In this document: positions 44,785-56,264 of the stretch, in pieces
Layout of the letters: each line of letters begins with the position of its first letter
Position numbering within the stretch: position 1 is the stretch's first letter
Origin: Siphonodentalium dalli
Lineage: Eukaryota; Mollusca; Scaphopoda; Gadilida; Siphonodentaliidae
Assembly (NCBI GenBank): GCA_032622095.1
Contig: CP136066.1
Location: 97,423,319-97,487,318, forward strand
Length of the DNA: 64,000 nucleotides
Direction of reading: 5' to 3'
Program-made: the position numbers and the translations under genes
Notes under the pieces: generated by a model
The model's database searches: none
Seen by the model: only the letters and a program-made list of their open reading frames with translations
Told to the model about the DNA's origin: nothing

Positions 44785-45554
44785 AAAAAATAGTGAACGT
44801 TGGGATTTTTTCTCCAAAATTAATAATCATGCTGACACTATTATTAGGCAACTGAGAGTATGAATCCTCGATTGACTTGGGATAGAAACTTTAAATTCTG
44901 AAATAGAATGTCTTCTACATGTATATTGCTCTCTAATAAGACTTCTTCCCACAAGGCATGGGAGTTGAACAAACAAAATTACCACAGTCAGGTTTTAAAG
45001 ACTGCAGATTTATTGCTGAGATTGGGATTCATCTGCAACCACAATTAGACATGTATTATTTTAATAGAAATATTTTTGTTTTTGTTAACGCCCACTTCCG
45101 ATGAAGTTGTCAAGTGATCATGCAAGGACAAATGGTAATAATAGTCATAACATGTCTGCATCTCAGGCTGCTAATAGGCCCTCGGACTTTTCATCGTTCA
45201 TGTCGGGTGGTTAATAAACCATATAGCCCTCTGAAATCATGTTATCGGTATATTAGGTTCACATTCACCATGTATACGTACTGTTATTTTAGACTGTGTA
45301 CATATGCTCTCTAAGAACACTGTCAATATAAATAGCGTAAAATTCAGAAAATTAGGCTTCTCAAAGCGACTGCGTGTCACATTCCTGCCGATTTTAATGC
45401 CACAAATGTTCTTTTAAAGGATCGCTATCCTGATGAAACAACTAAACACTATCGGAAAGCCACCTCTATTGTGATCACAATGATCCAAGTCCCATTACAA
45501 TCGCGTAATAAATAAGCCGAGAAATTTATAAATAATACCCCCACCGGTTGTCGG

Positions 45555-45690
45555 CTATCTCCATCGCAATTCCTCATATGACGTCAAATGAGTAAACTAA
45601 TTAAAAACACGGAATCGGAGTCGGAGTTAATTGTGTCTACCTATATGACGTCATATGAGTGGCGATGGAAAATGCGGAATCGACATCAGC
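45555..45690. promoter_or_regulatory. Inverted pair of TGACGTCA sites with start-like sequences (unit 1)
   Basis: Two CRE-type TGACGTCA palindromes (about 45578 and 45648) lie in an inverted repeat. Outward from each are CATATGAG and then CGATGGA. On the plus strand this opens MENAESTSA and reaches the donor-like GTGAGT. It could be a divergent promoter or simply the TIRs of a small element. The same arrangement recurs in unit 2 near 47236-47350. Confidence 0.3.
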
Positions 45691-45738
45691 ACGTGAGTGT
45701 AATGGAATTACTGCGGGTATACCCCCCCCCCCCCCTCC

Positions 45739-47380
45739 ATCGACAGTCAAGAAGGACATTAATGCTTACTCTTTACACTTGTGTTAAAAGGCTGTTCATG
45801 TATATTGCAAGTAAACAGTTTAATTTAGCACAATAGTATGATCACTATTGTCAATGTGGACAAGGAATTGCCTCCCAGGCACTCAACTATGCAGCTCTCT
45901 TTCAATTATTCTCTCTGTTTAAATTGTGGTGGCACATCTTCCTCATAGCAAAATATGGACATATCAACAGGCCCAAGACAAACACCATGCATACTAGGGC
46001 TTTTATATGACTTTATAATAACATAACTTGTAAGATAATAACCCAAACCTATTTAAATATTTGGTCATACACCTCAGGACCTACATTTTAAGACACACCT
46101 CCCTGGCAGGATATCTCACATGCCCCTCAGACACCCTGCTCTGGGTGTAAATGTTCCTCAGACACACCTCAATTGCATTGAAATATTTGGTCCCACACCT
46201 CGGGCATTGAAAATGGTACCACAGCCCCACACATTGACTGAGGTACCACACCTCAGTGAGTCAGCATTCAAATTGCCCCCCAACTTCGAAGTAATTACCT
46301 TATACACACTGGCATATACATGCTTGTAAGTTGTATACACCCGAACAAACCAGTAGATAATTTCATGTGCTTCTTTAGTGCCCAACCCAGAAGGGTGTTT
46401 CATATGGTACACATGCAGTCATCTGTATACTAGTACTGTGTACATGTATATACATACTAGTAACTATGCATGAACACTTCTCTCATGTGCCAAATAAACG
46501 TGATGGCTTAATAATAGTGATGGGTGGGGATTTAGGCTGAAATTAATAATAGTGATGGCAATTTCACTTTGTCTCAATGCCAAATAATAGTATATAGGAG
46601 ATATAGCACAGTAGCAATGGTATATGTTATGCCTCCGAAACATGCCGAGCATTGCTCTTTGAACATGCTTGGCAGTTGGCACTATACAACACAACAGGTG
46701 CCTATTTGTAGAAGGAAATTTTATTTTTGTTTTTGTTAACGCCCACTTCCGATGAAGTTGTCAAGTGATCATGCGAGGACAAATGGTAATAATAGTCATA
46801 ACATGTCTGCATCTCAGGCTGCTATTAGGCCCTCGGACTTTTCATCATTCATGTCGGGTGGTTAATAAACCATATAGCCCTCTGAAATCATGTTATCGGT
46901 ATATTAAGTTCACATTCACCATGTATACGTACTGTTATTTTAGACTGTGTACATATGCTCTCTAAGAACACTGTCAATATAAATAGCGTAAAATTCAGAA
47001 AATTAGGCTTCTCAAAGCGACTGCGTGTCATTTTTTTCACATTCCTGCTGATTTTAATGCCACAAATGTTTTTTTAAAGGATCGCTATCCTGATGAAACA
47101 ACTAAACACTATCGGAAAGCCACCCCTATTGTGATCACAATGATCCAAGTCCCATTACAATCGCGTAATAAATAAGCCGAGAAATTTATAAATAATACCC
47201 CCACCGGTTGTCGGCTATCTCCATCGCAATTCCTCATATGACGTCAAATGAGTAAACTAATTAAAAACACGGAATCGGAGTCGGAGTTAATTGTGTCTAC
47301 CTATATGACGTCATATGAGTGGCGATGGAAAATGCGGAATCGACATCAGCACGTGAGTGTAATGGAATTACTGCGGGTAT
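45739..47380. repeat. Tandem segmental duplication, unit 2
   Basis: Near-identical to unit 1 but shorter by about 394 bp; the junction AAATTT microhomology fits a deletion. It keeps the TTTCACTTTGTCTCAATGCC block missing from unit 1. Its right edge (CTGCGGGTAT) continues into GCCAATAGC, the presumed original flank. A 32-bp exact piece of the unit (TTGTATACACCCGAACAAAC) recurs at 48561-48592. Confidence 0.95.
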
Positions 47381-48870
47381 GCCAATAGCATTGTGTACAC
47401 GTGGTGAATTGTCATCGCCCGGATGTTTAAACGAACCACGGCGAACGTTTATATATTTTATAATCCTATTGTTATGCGTAATTGACACAAAGAGGTCGAT
47501 TTATGACCTGGATATTCAATAGACTGCGTCGCTAGAGTGCTAATTTTATAGGCCACTAACCATGCATAGACGCAGCGAATTTTCATCAGTGACAGTCGGC
47601 AAGATTGTTTGGGTGGGGGGGGGTGGGGAAGCAATATTCCAAAATATATATAAACACCCTATTGCCCTAAATATATACATGATTCATAACTATGAAAATG
47701 AACTTATGATATCATATTGCTAATGAATGGCTTGATTATAATTGATTAAATCCGACAGCAATAAACCAAATTATTTTTGTTTTACCGCGTTACGATAAAT
47801 AAAAATGAAACGCTCTTTATTGACACACGACTAAGGGCATCTGGAAATTGGAATGTTTACGAGATGATAATTGTCTAATAATTGTGCAAGTCTTCGCATA
47901 TATATGCAATCTGTATATGAATATATAATATATAATATAACTTGGACTATTCCGGTAACGAAAAAAACATATATAAACACGAGCACGTGTTTATATAGAT
48001 AACTGCGTGCAAAACCGAATAATATACGTAATATACGGGCATGGCTTTATAATAACAACACATCGCGATACATATAATAATGACAACACGATAAAGACGT
48101 TTAATTACGAGAACGGCGATGTATTTCGGCGAAGTTTTGCATTCGCAGTGTTCTCCCATAACGCGACAAACTTCAAAGGCCGCGATCGAATTCATACAAA
48201 CTTTATATACCACCATTGCGTATCTATGCGTTGTCAATGAGTTACCACGTGATCGATCATGTGCTATGCTTCTGTTTACATGTGACAATCATGTGATCGG
48301 ATTGCAGGCCGAATATTAGATTATATGCGCCCAATGGACATTTTATATATATATTATCGGTATATTGAAAGAAAATACTATATTTTTTTTCAGGACCGCA
48401 TTCCTTTAAAGTTTTATTCCACTGAAATATTCCAAGTCACCGACGATCATAGTGGAATTAAGATAAATGCCTAATATGTGATACCACTATTGTTTTTCAA
48501 TAAAGATCGTTTTACTCAATGGAAAATAACCTATTTCTGACGATGCTGTGCAGAAAAATTGTATACACCCGAACAAACCAGTAGATAATATCTGGCATTA
48601 TTGACACTGCCTATCTGTCCAGTTTTGCCCTGGATTGCTATATTTTCTCGCACTTGGGATATTGTTTACTCATTTTAAGCCAGTTTGTGTCCTGTGTATC
48701 GATTAGTTATGAATACAGATTGGCACTGACATTTTTGCGTCGTCAATCTATGTACATATTAAGTGTTGTAAAAAAATAGCATTGCAAACGGTGGTTAGAT
48801 ATACGTGAATAATTCTTTCACCTTTTATTTATAAGTTAAATGGCCACTGTGTTGGTAAATACTAATTCAT
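47381..48870. other. Intergenic with one short hairpin
   Basis: A hairpin TATATAAACACG-AGCA-CGTGTTTATATA lies at about 47969-47996. A 113-codon minus-strand ORF (47947-48288) has no domain and is probably chance. No gene is supported. Confidence 0.5.
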
Positions 48871-48872
48871 TA

Positions 48873-49825
48873 GGCCAAAAAAAAAAACTACCCGTGTTTA
48901 GGGTTTCCCTACCTACCCTAGAAAAAGGTGCCTACCCAAAACTTTTTATTGGCCTGTAGATTGCTGTAGATACAGATATTATTTTTTTTTTGCTCAGTGG
49001 GAACGGTAGCGAAGGGCATTTTCAAACTCTCCTATTAAAAAGATTTAGAAGGTTTATTAGTCTAGTGCTCTGACTAATTCAAGATTAACAATATTTAGTA
49101 TTGAACCTGTCAATTAATCTGAATTGTGAAGCTTTCTAGATTGAATTGTCAATGACCCAATGGAATTTAGAATAAAAATATTTGGAAGAAAAAAAAAAAA
49201 TCCGACCTACCTACCCTAATTATTTTTATACCCCCACTTTCGAAGAAAATGGGGGGTATACTGGATTGACTGCGTCCGTCCGTCACGCTTTCTCCCTCCG
49301 TGTGTCCGTCGTACCATCCATCCATCTGTCAGTCCGTCCGTCCAACCTCATAACTCGAACAACTATGAACCGATTTCAATAATTTTTTGTATGCAATCTC
49401 CTTAGGACTGCCTCTCCGCATGATGCTAACTTATTTTGACTTAGAAAATTCTGTCCGACTTAATAACTTTAACAAATATGAACCGATTTCAATAATTTTT
49501 GGTATACATGCTTCTCACAATACCCTCTCTACATGATGCGGCTAGGGATTGGCTCAGACTGTTTTTCGTAATATTACACTTCATTTTCGACTTATTTTGA
49601 CTTAGAAAAATTATGTCTGACTTAATAACTTTAACAAATATGAACCAATTTCAATAATTTTTTCTGTACAAGCTTCGTGTGACATCATATCGATATTATT
49701 AGTCTTTTTTGTTGGGTTTACGGATAATGCGGGTTGAATTTGCCACGGTGGGGGTATGCTAGCACTCGAGTGCACACCTCTTGTTGACCATGTAACCCTA
49801 AACACAGGTGTTATTTTTTTCGGCC
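48873..49825. mobile_element. TTA-flanked element (GGCC ends), hosting a GTCC repeat
   Basis: Inverted ends GGCCAAAAAAAA(...)TGTTTAGGGTT and the complement ending CGGCC, with TTA on both sides (48870-48872, 49826-49828). TTA duplication and GGCC ends fit PIF/Harbinger. The interior 49235-49790 is a GTCCGTCC repeat starting ATACCCCCACTTTCGAAGAA and ending GTGGGGGTAT. Confidence 0.7.
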
Positions 49826-49828
49826 TTA

Positions 49829-52130
49829 GTTATCATGATTGACAAATTTAAAATTCACACCCATCCCTACCATTCTGGTACATGTAAAATCTTGTTTTCT
49901 TGCTCCATCCACGACTTCGAAAGTGAATCAAGATGTTCTGTGGTTGTTAATTTGTATGATACTTTCAAATTAAATTAAATACGATTTTATGTTATACTGA
50001 ATTATACTGCATTGATTGATCATGCGCATGATGCGGTAAGACTACAGTGGTAATTAACTTGCAGAAAAGAGGAGTATGAGAGTCTAGTTACATGTATATA
50101 CTGGTAGGAAAGAATACAATGGATAGGTCGGTAGTCTATATCACCTACCGTACCAACCCATTGGCCATTTAACGTTGGAACAATTATACATTTACATGTA
50201 TATACCACTGTTTGTGATGCTATTTTGTTTTCAACACTCCAGATTGACAACGCGAAAATGGAATGCCAATCCGTATATTGATAATTAATCAAAATACGAG
50301 ACAAAAATTGGCATCAAAATGAGTATACGTTATCCCAAGTGCGAGAAAAGATAGCAATCCAGGGCAACACTGGCCAGAAAGGCGGCGTCAACAATGCCAT
50401 ATAGGCAGCCTTGTCATTTTTATCTCAACTTTACATTGTAAATCATCATCAAATTTCATACAGATATTTGGGGTGACTTCCAGATGGGAGCCGTCAATTA
50501 TTTCTGACATTTGTTAAAAAACATGGTCTCCAGCAGCCATCTTGGATTTCAGATTTGAATCCATCGGCACCCCGAATATATCTAAGAAATGTTTTGTAAA
50601 TTTACAGGCATGATAGGATCACCTCTAGAGGAGAGCTATCAAATTTAACGATTTTCAATTAATAGAGTTATTCCATTCTAATATGGAATTTTCCAATTTT
50701 CCATTCTAGAGTTATTCATCTTTGCTTATCTGAATATGTTGTCTTTTTGGTCGATCCGATGTCTGTTCAGGCCATAACTTGAACAGTAATGCTCGGTTCT
50801 CAATGAAATTTGGTTTGGATCTTCACCAAAATGAGGACATTCAATGAAGTGTTCAATTGTTTTGGGTCCATCTGTCTGAGTATATCAGTCATAGCTAATA
50901 GATAATGGTATGGCCACACTAGGTGGTATACAACAAAGGGATATGCACCGGACGACAGTCCATCTCTTGTTCCTTCTAATAAAAAAAAAGAAATGCCAAT
51001 TTTAAATTATACCATTCACTTGGGATGGGACGCAATGTTCATCCATATTCCATACGTCCTCTTTGGATGTTTTGTATGATGCAGAGTCTTGTTATATAAT
51101 ATAAGAATTTCCACTCTAGATATTGGATTTGAAGTAGCGATTTTGTTTACCTAGAATGAACTTAGCAATGTTGATGGATTTCACATCCGATGACTTCGTC
51201 TATCTCCGTCATTGAAAAAACTGAAAACACTTTAGTAAATATTCTGATAGCATCGCTATATTTATTAATAGAACAAATCCTATTCTTGCGATTGATGCCT
51301 TGGTAGCATCGCTCGCGATGCCATGTGAATACATCAGTGAACTCTAAATGGGAGCCATCAATTTATTCAGGCATTCATGAAAAAAATATGGCCACCAGCA
51401 GCCATCTTGTATATATCAAATTTGAATACATTGGCACACCCTGCAGCCCAGATTTATTGGAGAATTGTTTTTAACATTTGCAGTCATGTTTAGGATCACT
51501 TATAGGTGGAAGCTATCGAATTTGAACATTTTTCGATGAAAAACATGGCTGCCAACAGCCATCTTGGATTTAACTCTTTGCATGACTAAATCCTCTGGCA
51601 CAGACTACATCCCTCATCCGATCATCACTAAACTTGATATAAATCTTCTGGGTGACCAGTAGATGGAAGCCATCAATTTTTTTTTTTATTTCATTTTCAA
51701 AACATGGCCGCTAGTTGCCATCTTGGATTTTACTTTATAACTATCTCCTCGTGTTGACATCTATTGTCACTTAGATATCTCAACTTTCCACATTCCTGAA
51801 TTTGAACAATTTTCGATGGCCGATAGCGGCCATCTTGGATTTTGCTCTTTGTATGACTAAATCCTTTGGCAAACCCTACAGATGGCATCCCTCATCCTCT
51901 CATCACTAAACTTCATATGGATCTTCGAGGTGACCACTATCTAGACAAATTTTTTGAAATGCTCCTGTTCTACCACACATCGGGTTTGAACAATGGTCAG
52001 AACCCATGATGTCCTCTTTCAATTCAAGAGTAACTATTGCCTTGAAATTGCTTAAGGTGGTGATGGTCCCTTCGGTCTTTTGTGCGCATATATAAGTCAG
52101 AATTGGCGAAGTGATCGGAAGATGGATCAC
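49829..52130. repeat. Degenerate TAGCTCAACTT-type repeat remnants
   Basis: Scattered GCCATCTTGGATTT blocks (about 50540, 51395, 51560, 51717, 51830) and AACTTCATATGGATCTTCG show old copies of the tandem-unit family. No ends are preserved and no gene is seen. Confidence 0.65.
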
Positions 52131-52134
52131 AGAT

Positions 52135-52510
52135 TATTAAAGTGATGTGAAACACTCCGGTATGGTGATCAAATAGAAATGGAGAATAATCTTGTTCAAA
52201 GTAGTAATTTTTACAAATAGTATATCCAAATTGACAACACACACCGTCATATGATTTAAATGCAGTGACTCTCAATGGCCATATCTTTTTCGTTTGTTTA
52301 TCGCCGATAGATTCGTCCTGAATCGAGTAGTAAATATTTACAATTGAGCGTAGTTCTGATGATGTTTTCTGTGGAGTGGAAGGGTTGATTTGCTTAAAAT
52401 TTTCGGCAGTGTTAGTAGAATGTTACATTCTTCCAGTTGTCATAGCACCTGAGTACTAACTTATCTGTTTCACGCACCCGAACAAGTGCATAATATGTCT
52501 TTCAACAGAT
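52135..52510. repeat. Dispersed repeat, copy of 7018-7400
   Basis: Shares AAAGTGATGTGAAACACTCC, TTGACAACACACACCGTCAT and GTAAATATTTACAATTGAGC in the same order and orientation. Confidence 0.8.
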
Positions 52511-52703
52511 TTGTGACGGAAACATCCAACTTTCCCACTAGGAACAAAACCAAGAACGGTCCTCATAAAAGCCGAACATTACCAAACACAAGTTCAAATA
52601 ATGGGAAATATCACAAATAAAGTTCATAGGCATACATGTATGTATTCATGTTCAAACTATTACTCAAATACAGATTTCACTTATTAAAGGTCAAATACAA
52701 ACG

Positions 52704-53345
52704 GTAATGGACTCGCAACTGGACATTCAACAACTGAATGGTCTCATCCTTCAGACTCGAGCATCTAGTTTACGAATGTCCAGTAGCTCGTCCATTAACT
52801 CTTGACAGAAAGCAAAGGGGCGGCTCACAGATTATTGTAGTCAACATCATATTTTGCCTCAATTGTCACGCATAATTGGAAGAACGTGGCGACTTGACAG
52901 GCAACCACAAATATAGGATCTATAGGTGTACAGCCGACTATCGAACCCTCAGACTATATATTTAACCCTCGGACTATCGTACTGTACCGGCCCCTATTCA
53001 TGATTACAGTAAGTTAGAGGGTTCAATAATCTGAGGGTTCAATAGTCTTAGGGTTCAATAGTCTGAGGGTTCGATAGTCCGAGGGTTCAATTGTCTGAGG
53101 GTTCAATAGTCCGAGGGTTCAATTGTCTGAGGGTTCAATAGTCTGAGGGTTCGATATTACAAGTGTCGAGCTATAGGGTTTGATAGTCCAAGGGTTCGAT
53201 AGTCGGCCATACACCTATATATAGGCCGCAATGTGCAATTATTTGTGGGTGCCTATTAAAATTCACCCCGCTTTTCCAATTATGCTTGACAAGGGAGGCA
53301 AAATGACATTGACTATATAGTAATCTGCGACGCCTCTGCTTTCTC
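52704..53345. repeat. Nested inverted repeats around a 16-bp minisatellite
   Basis: Outer arms of about 110 bp (52805-52915 and 53228-53345, sharing CATAATTGGAA and TTTTGCCTC) surround inner arms TATAGGTGTACAGCCGACTA (52921) and AGTCGGCCATACACCTATA (53219). Between the inner arms are about nine units of GAGGGTTCAATAGTCT (53036-53160) plus opposite-strand units at 52939-52980. A separate hairpin at 52704-52801 pairs TAATGGAC and CTGGACATTC with their complements. Confidence 0.85.
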
Positions 53346-53669
53346 ATAAGTTAATTTCATTTAGCGCACAACTGAAAAAGAATCAGAAATACGAGTTTAT
53401 CAACAGGACAAGAATGCAGGTGGCGTATTGGAATGCGGTCACTCATTGCATCGCCCATTATACTGTTAGAAAGCAACCTGTTTTAAAAGCTTGAAATGTC
53501 ATAAGTGTTTATATGTTCAAAGTTTGTATACACACGCACTAAGGTGCAACGATCACTGCATGAAATCTGTATTTGAGTCTTGTGATTCTACAATCCTGAT
53601 ATATTGCCTTTCATGGAGCTATTGAAAATGTTTTTGGGAGTGTGACCCAAAATCCCGCTGCCCCTTCTA

Positions 53670-54050
53670 GGACCCTCGGACTATCGAACCATCGGACTAT
53701 CAAACCATCGGACTATTGAATCCTCGGACTATTGAACCCTCGTACTCTCACCTGCCGAATAATAGTGCAGGCCGAATTACAGTGCAGGGCTGTATTTTCA
53801 GCTGAAATTATAAATAATAGTGCAGGCAATTTCACTTATATCTCATTGCCGAATAATAGTGCAGGGTTATATTTTTGACTGAAATTAAATAATCATGCAG
53901 GCACTATTATTCGGCAGGTGAGAGTACTATCCACAGGTGCGAGTACTATCAAACACTCAGACTAATTTAATCCTATGTCTGTGCCACTTGAGACTAACCA
54001 TCCGACTATCGAACCCTCTGACTATTGAACCCTCGGAATAATGCACTGTG
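53670..54050. repeat. 16-bp minisatellite, opposite orientation, split by a TIR element
   Basis: CTCGGACTATTGAACC-type units (about five at 53672-53742, more at 53995-54045) are the reverse complement of the array at 53036. The TACTCTCACC element lies between the two parts. Confidence 0.8.
53743..53936. mobile_element. TACTCTCACCTGCCGAATAA element, 194 bp
   Basis: Inverted ends TACTCTCACCTGCCGAATAA (continuing TAGTGC) and the complement ending GGTGAGAGTA. AATAATAGTGCAGG is repeated internally. The tandem duplication units (44480-44590, 46500-46600) and 57906-58336 carry related sequence. Confidence 0.85.
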
Positions 54051-55422
54051 CCCCCTATTCATTGGTGCAAAATGTTCAGATAATTATAAGTTCAAGAGAA
54101 CAACCTACTCATCAATGAGTATTTAGTATAGAAAGGGTTAAACAAGAGAGGTTGTTTTGTTGCTCAAGTAGTACTCATTCACCCTAGCAAAACAGTAGAT
54201 CTACATAGAGGGTCAAAACAGGGTTCTGTCACATATTTTCATATTTGAATCTTTTTATTCTTGATATAAAATGTTGTTCTTGATTTAATCCCAAAGTTAC
54301 TTTCTTGTCACAACTTTACAGCCTTGCATAGCTATCTTCCCACTCAGGAATCAATAGCAGTACTAAATGGTGTCAATTTGCTGACATGGGCAGCCCCTTA
54401 GAAATTGCTACATAGTGCTTACCAGAATTTGCTACTTGTTACAAGTCATTTGGTGCAAGCTGTAAACCATGTAAAATTTGCTCTATTTAAATTTTACTAC
54501 ATGGAGGTGAATTCTAAAAATGTCTCATGAAGCAGAAAGCTTTTGTCTATCATTTGAAGAGACTTTCCATTACATGCATATATATCTATTATTTAATACC
54601 AGCCAATAAGTATTATAGGCTTTAATTATTAATAGTAACAGTACTGACCATTCAGTCCTAAAATGCCATCGCAGGTTTGCAAGTGTGAAATTCTTCTAAA
54701 CAAGAGCACTGACACAATTTGGGAAAGGAATAGTTACCATTTGATTTTAATACAGAATACTCACCTATGAGTATTTACTTGCTTCCTATTTATTCATTTG
54801 TAGTGATGTTCAGCTTTTATAGTCTGTTTTTTTCAACTTATTAGCTGAAAATCTCTACAAGTGGAGTATTTCCCACAGAAAATGTGGCTATTTTTAGAAT
54901 ATTGATGCCATTTTAAAATACTTTTATTGAAAGGTAAATATGAGTAAGACCAGATGTTTCTTGTATTTGTTTGGAAACAATGCAAACGTGCACGTGCCTT
55001 CAAAAATTAGTTTTATATACATAATTGTTGTTGGAAATGATATCTGAGGTAGAGATATACTAGTAGAGCACCTTTAAACTGCTTACAAAAAAATAAAAGA
55101 AGAATTGCCATAGCACCAGCTATCAAGTAAAAAAAGAAAACCACTTTGTTTATAGCACATGTAGTGTATACATGTATTAAGTAGGCCTATGTGTAGTGTA
55201 TATGTTTATAGTACATGTAGTGTATACAGACCCATCAAGTACCGGTACCGGTAATCAATATCCAAATTTTAAGGAGAATTCAATTTCTATGGTATTATTG
55301 GTAAGTTGTGAAATATGACTAGAAATTTGGGGTCCTTTTGGCATTTGGTAAGGGCCAGGCGTAAGCTTATTAAATGATACATGTTCAACTTTATAAAGTA
55401 CCAACATTGTCTTTTTTTACAG
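54051..55422. other. Upstream flank of the Smaug exon, nothing recognised
   Basis: Largely unique sequence with no ORF that I recognise. A short duplication of ACATGTAGTGTATAC occurs at about 55158 and 55213. It may hold the promoter or an upstream UTR intron of the Smaug gene, but no core motif is clear. Confidence 0.45.
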
Positions 55423-55777
55423 GCTTTACAGCAATGAAGTTCAGGATTCCATCATGCTTAGACCACTCCCTATGCTACAATGTTCTCAAACTTGGCTGTC
55501 TTGGTGTGAGGAAACAATCTGACAGCTGTCATTCATCTCACAGACACCTTGCTGGACAAGACTTACAGGAACTTTTTCAATCACAAAAAAATTTGAACTG
55601 AATACATAGGAAGGATATTCTAGCAGCTCCAACTCAGTGTTTTAGTTCGAACTGTTCAATTTAAATGTACTGTCTTCTCACAACTCTGGGAGTTTGAGTA
55701 TTTTGAGAGGTTGTGAAGTCTGCAAAATCTGTTTTGATTCCTGACCAATTTGTTTATATTTGTTCAAATTCAACAAG
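55423..55777 (+). other. Candidate 5' untranslated part of the Smaug first coding exon
   Basis: A strong acceptor (CTTTTTTTACAG, ending 55422) precedes this stretch. An in-frame TGA at 55742-55744 lies upstream of the start codon, so the reading frame does not extend further 5'. The 75-codon ORF overlapping it (55374-55601) crosses the acceptor and has no domain. The exon boundary is inferred only. Confidence 0.35.
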
Positions 55778-55985
55778 ATGAAGTCAACAGCTCTGTTTCA
55801 AGAACAAGTGGCTTACATGTCGGACTGGTTTAAGAAATGGAACGAATGTGAACAGACGGTGGCAATGTACTATTTGTTGATGAAAATCTCACCAACACAA
55901 GGAAAATTCTTCATGCAAGTATTAGATCAACTGCTACATGATAATACTGAGATTCAACAAACAGAACAAAAAGCAAATGATCCAG
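55778..55985 (+). CDS. SAMD4: Smaug (SAMD4) homologue, first coding exon
   Basis: Smaug proteins bind SRE stem-loops in mRNAs through a SAM domain and recruit repression and CCR4-NOT deadenylation in the cytoplasm. This exon encodes 69 residues plus one base: it starts MKSTALFQEQVAYMSDWFKK and includes WNECEQTVAMYYLLMKI and SPTQGKFF. The pattern F-x2-QV then W(F)-x2-WN(E/D)CE(Q/R)TV is the N-terminal Smaug similarity region of vertebrate SAMD4 and fly Smaug. ATG at 55778 is chosen because TGA at 55742 closes the frame upstream. The exon ends CCAG|GTATGT inside a Gly codon, at the same point (NDPG) as the conserved N(S/D)PG of vertebrate proteins. SAM, PHAT and later exons lie beyond the window. 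Confidence 0.93.
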
Positions 55986-56056
55986 GTATGTAATTGTAGC
56001 ATATTAAAATAAATATGCACATGTATATGGGAGGCCCTTTTCACATTTATTATTTA

Positions 56057-56166
56057 TTTGCGCTTAAGCGCTTATTAAAGCGTAAATCATTTTCGCTTAA
56101 GCGCAAATATGTGTCTATCAATTTATTTGCGCTTAAGCGCAAATCATTTGCGCTTAAGCGCATATA
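56057..56166. repeat. Cluster of four GCGCTTAAGCGC palindromes in the Smaug intron
   Basis: TTTGCGCTTAAGCGC or close variants occur at about 56057, 56092, 56126 and 56147, spaced 21-35 bp, starting about 70 bp after the splice donor. Each core GCTTAAGC is a perfect palindrome. No known regulator is assigned. Confidence 0.9.
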
Positions 56167-56264
56167 CCTAACACTCCCTTCCTTCCCTCTGATTGTGAAT
56201 GATTGAGTCCATCTCATAGTATATTATAATGGGCCCATAGAGGCATAGTAATAGCCCCATACAG

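Larger units (their letters stand above)
43718..45720. repeat. Tandem segmental duplication, unit 1
   Basis: Begins ATCGACAGTCAAGAAGGAC and ends GGAATTACTGCGGGTAT. Offset to unit 2 is 2,021 bp over the first part and 1,660 bp at the end. Compared with unit 2 it has about 394 extra bp (about 44673-45066, including the palindrome at 44678-44784) and lacks about 22 bp near 44542. Substitutions are few. The ORFs (69 and 84 codons) are duplicated intact but have no domain and are not supported as genes. Confidence 0.95.

Noticed and set aside
44099-46412. Identical 69- and 84-codon ORFs present twice (44099/46120 and 44137/46158)
   Set aside because: They are identical because the whole 2-kb segment is duplicated. 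They overlap on opposite strands and have no recognisable domain or splice context.
47947-48288. 113-codon minus-strand ORF
   Set aside because: The composition is Tyr/Val/Ile-rich without domain, in AT-rich DNA with ORFs also on the other strand. Length alone is weak evidence.
52135-52275. Possible coding conservation between 7018-7400 and 52135-52510
   Set aside because: Both copies have stops in all frames; it behaves as a dispersed repeat.
53017-53220. CRISPR-like regular repeats
   Set aside because: The 16-bp units are contiguous, without unique spacers, and the sequence is animal nuclear DNA.
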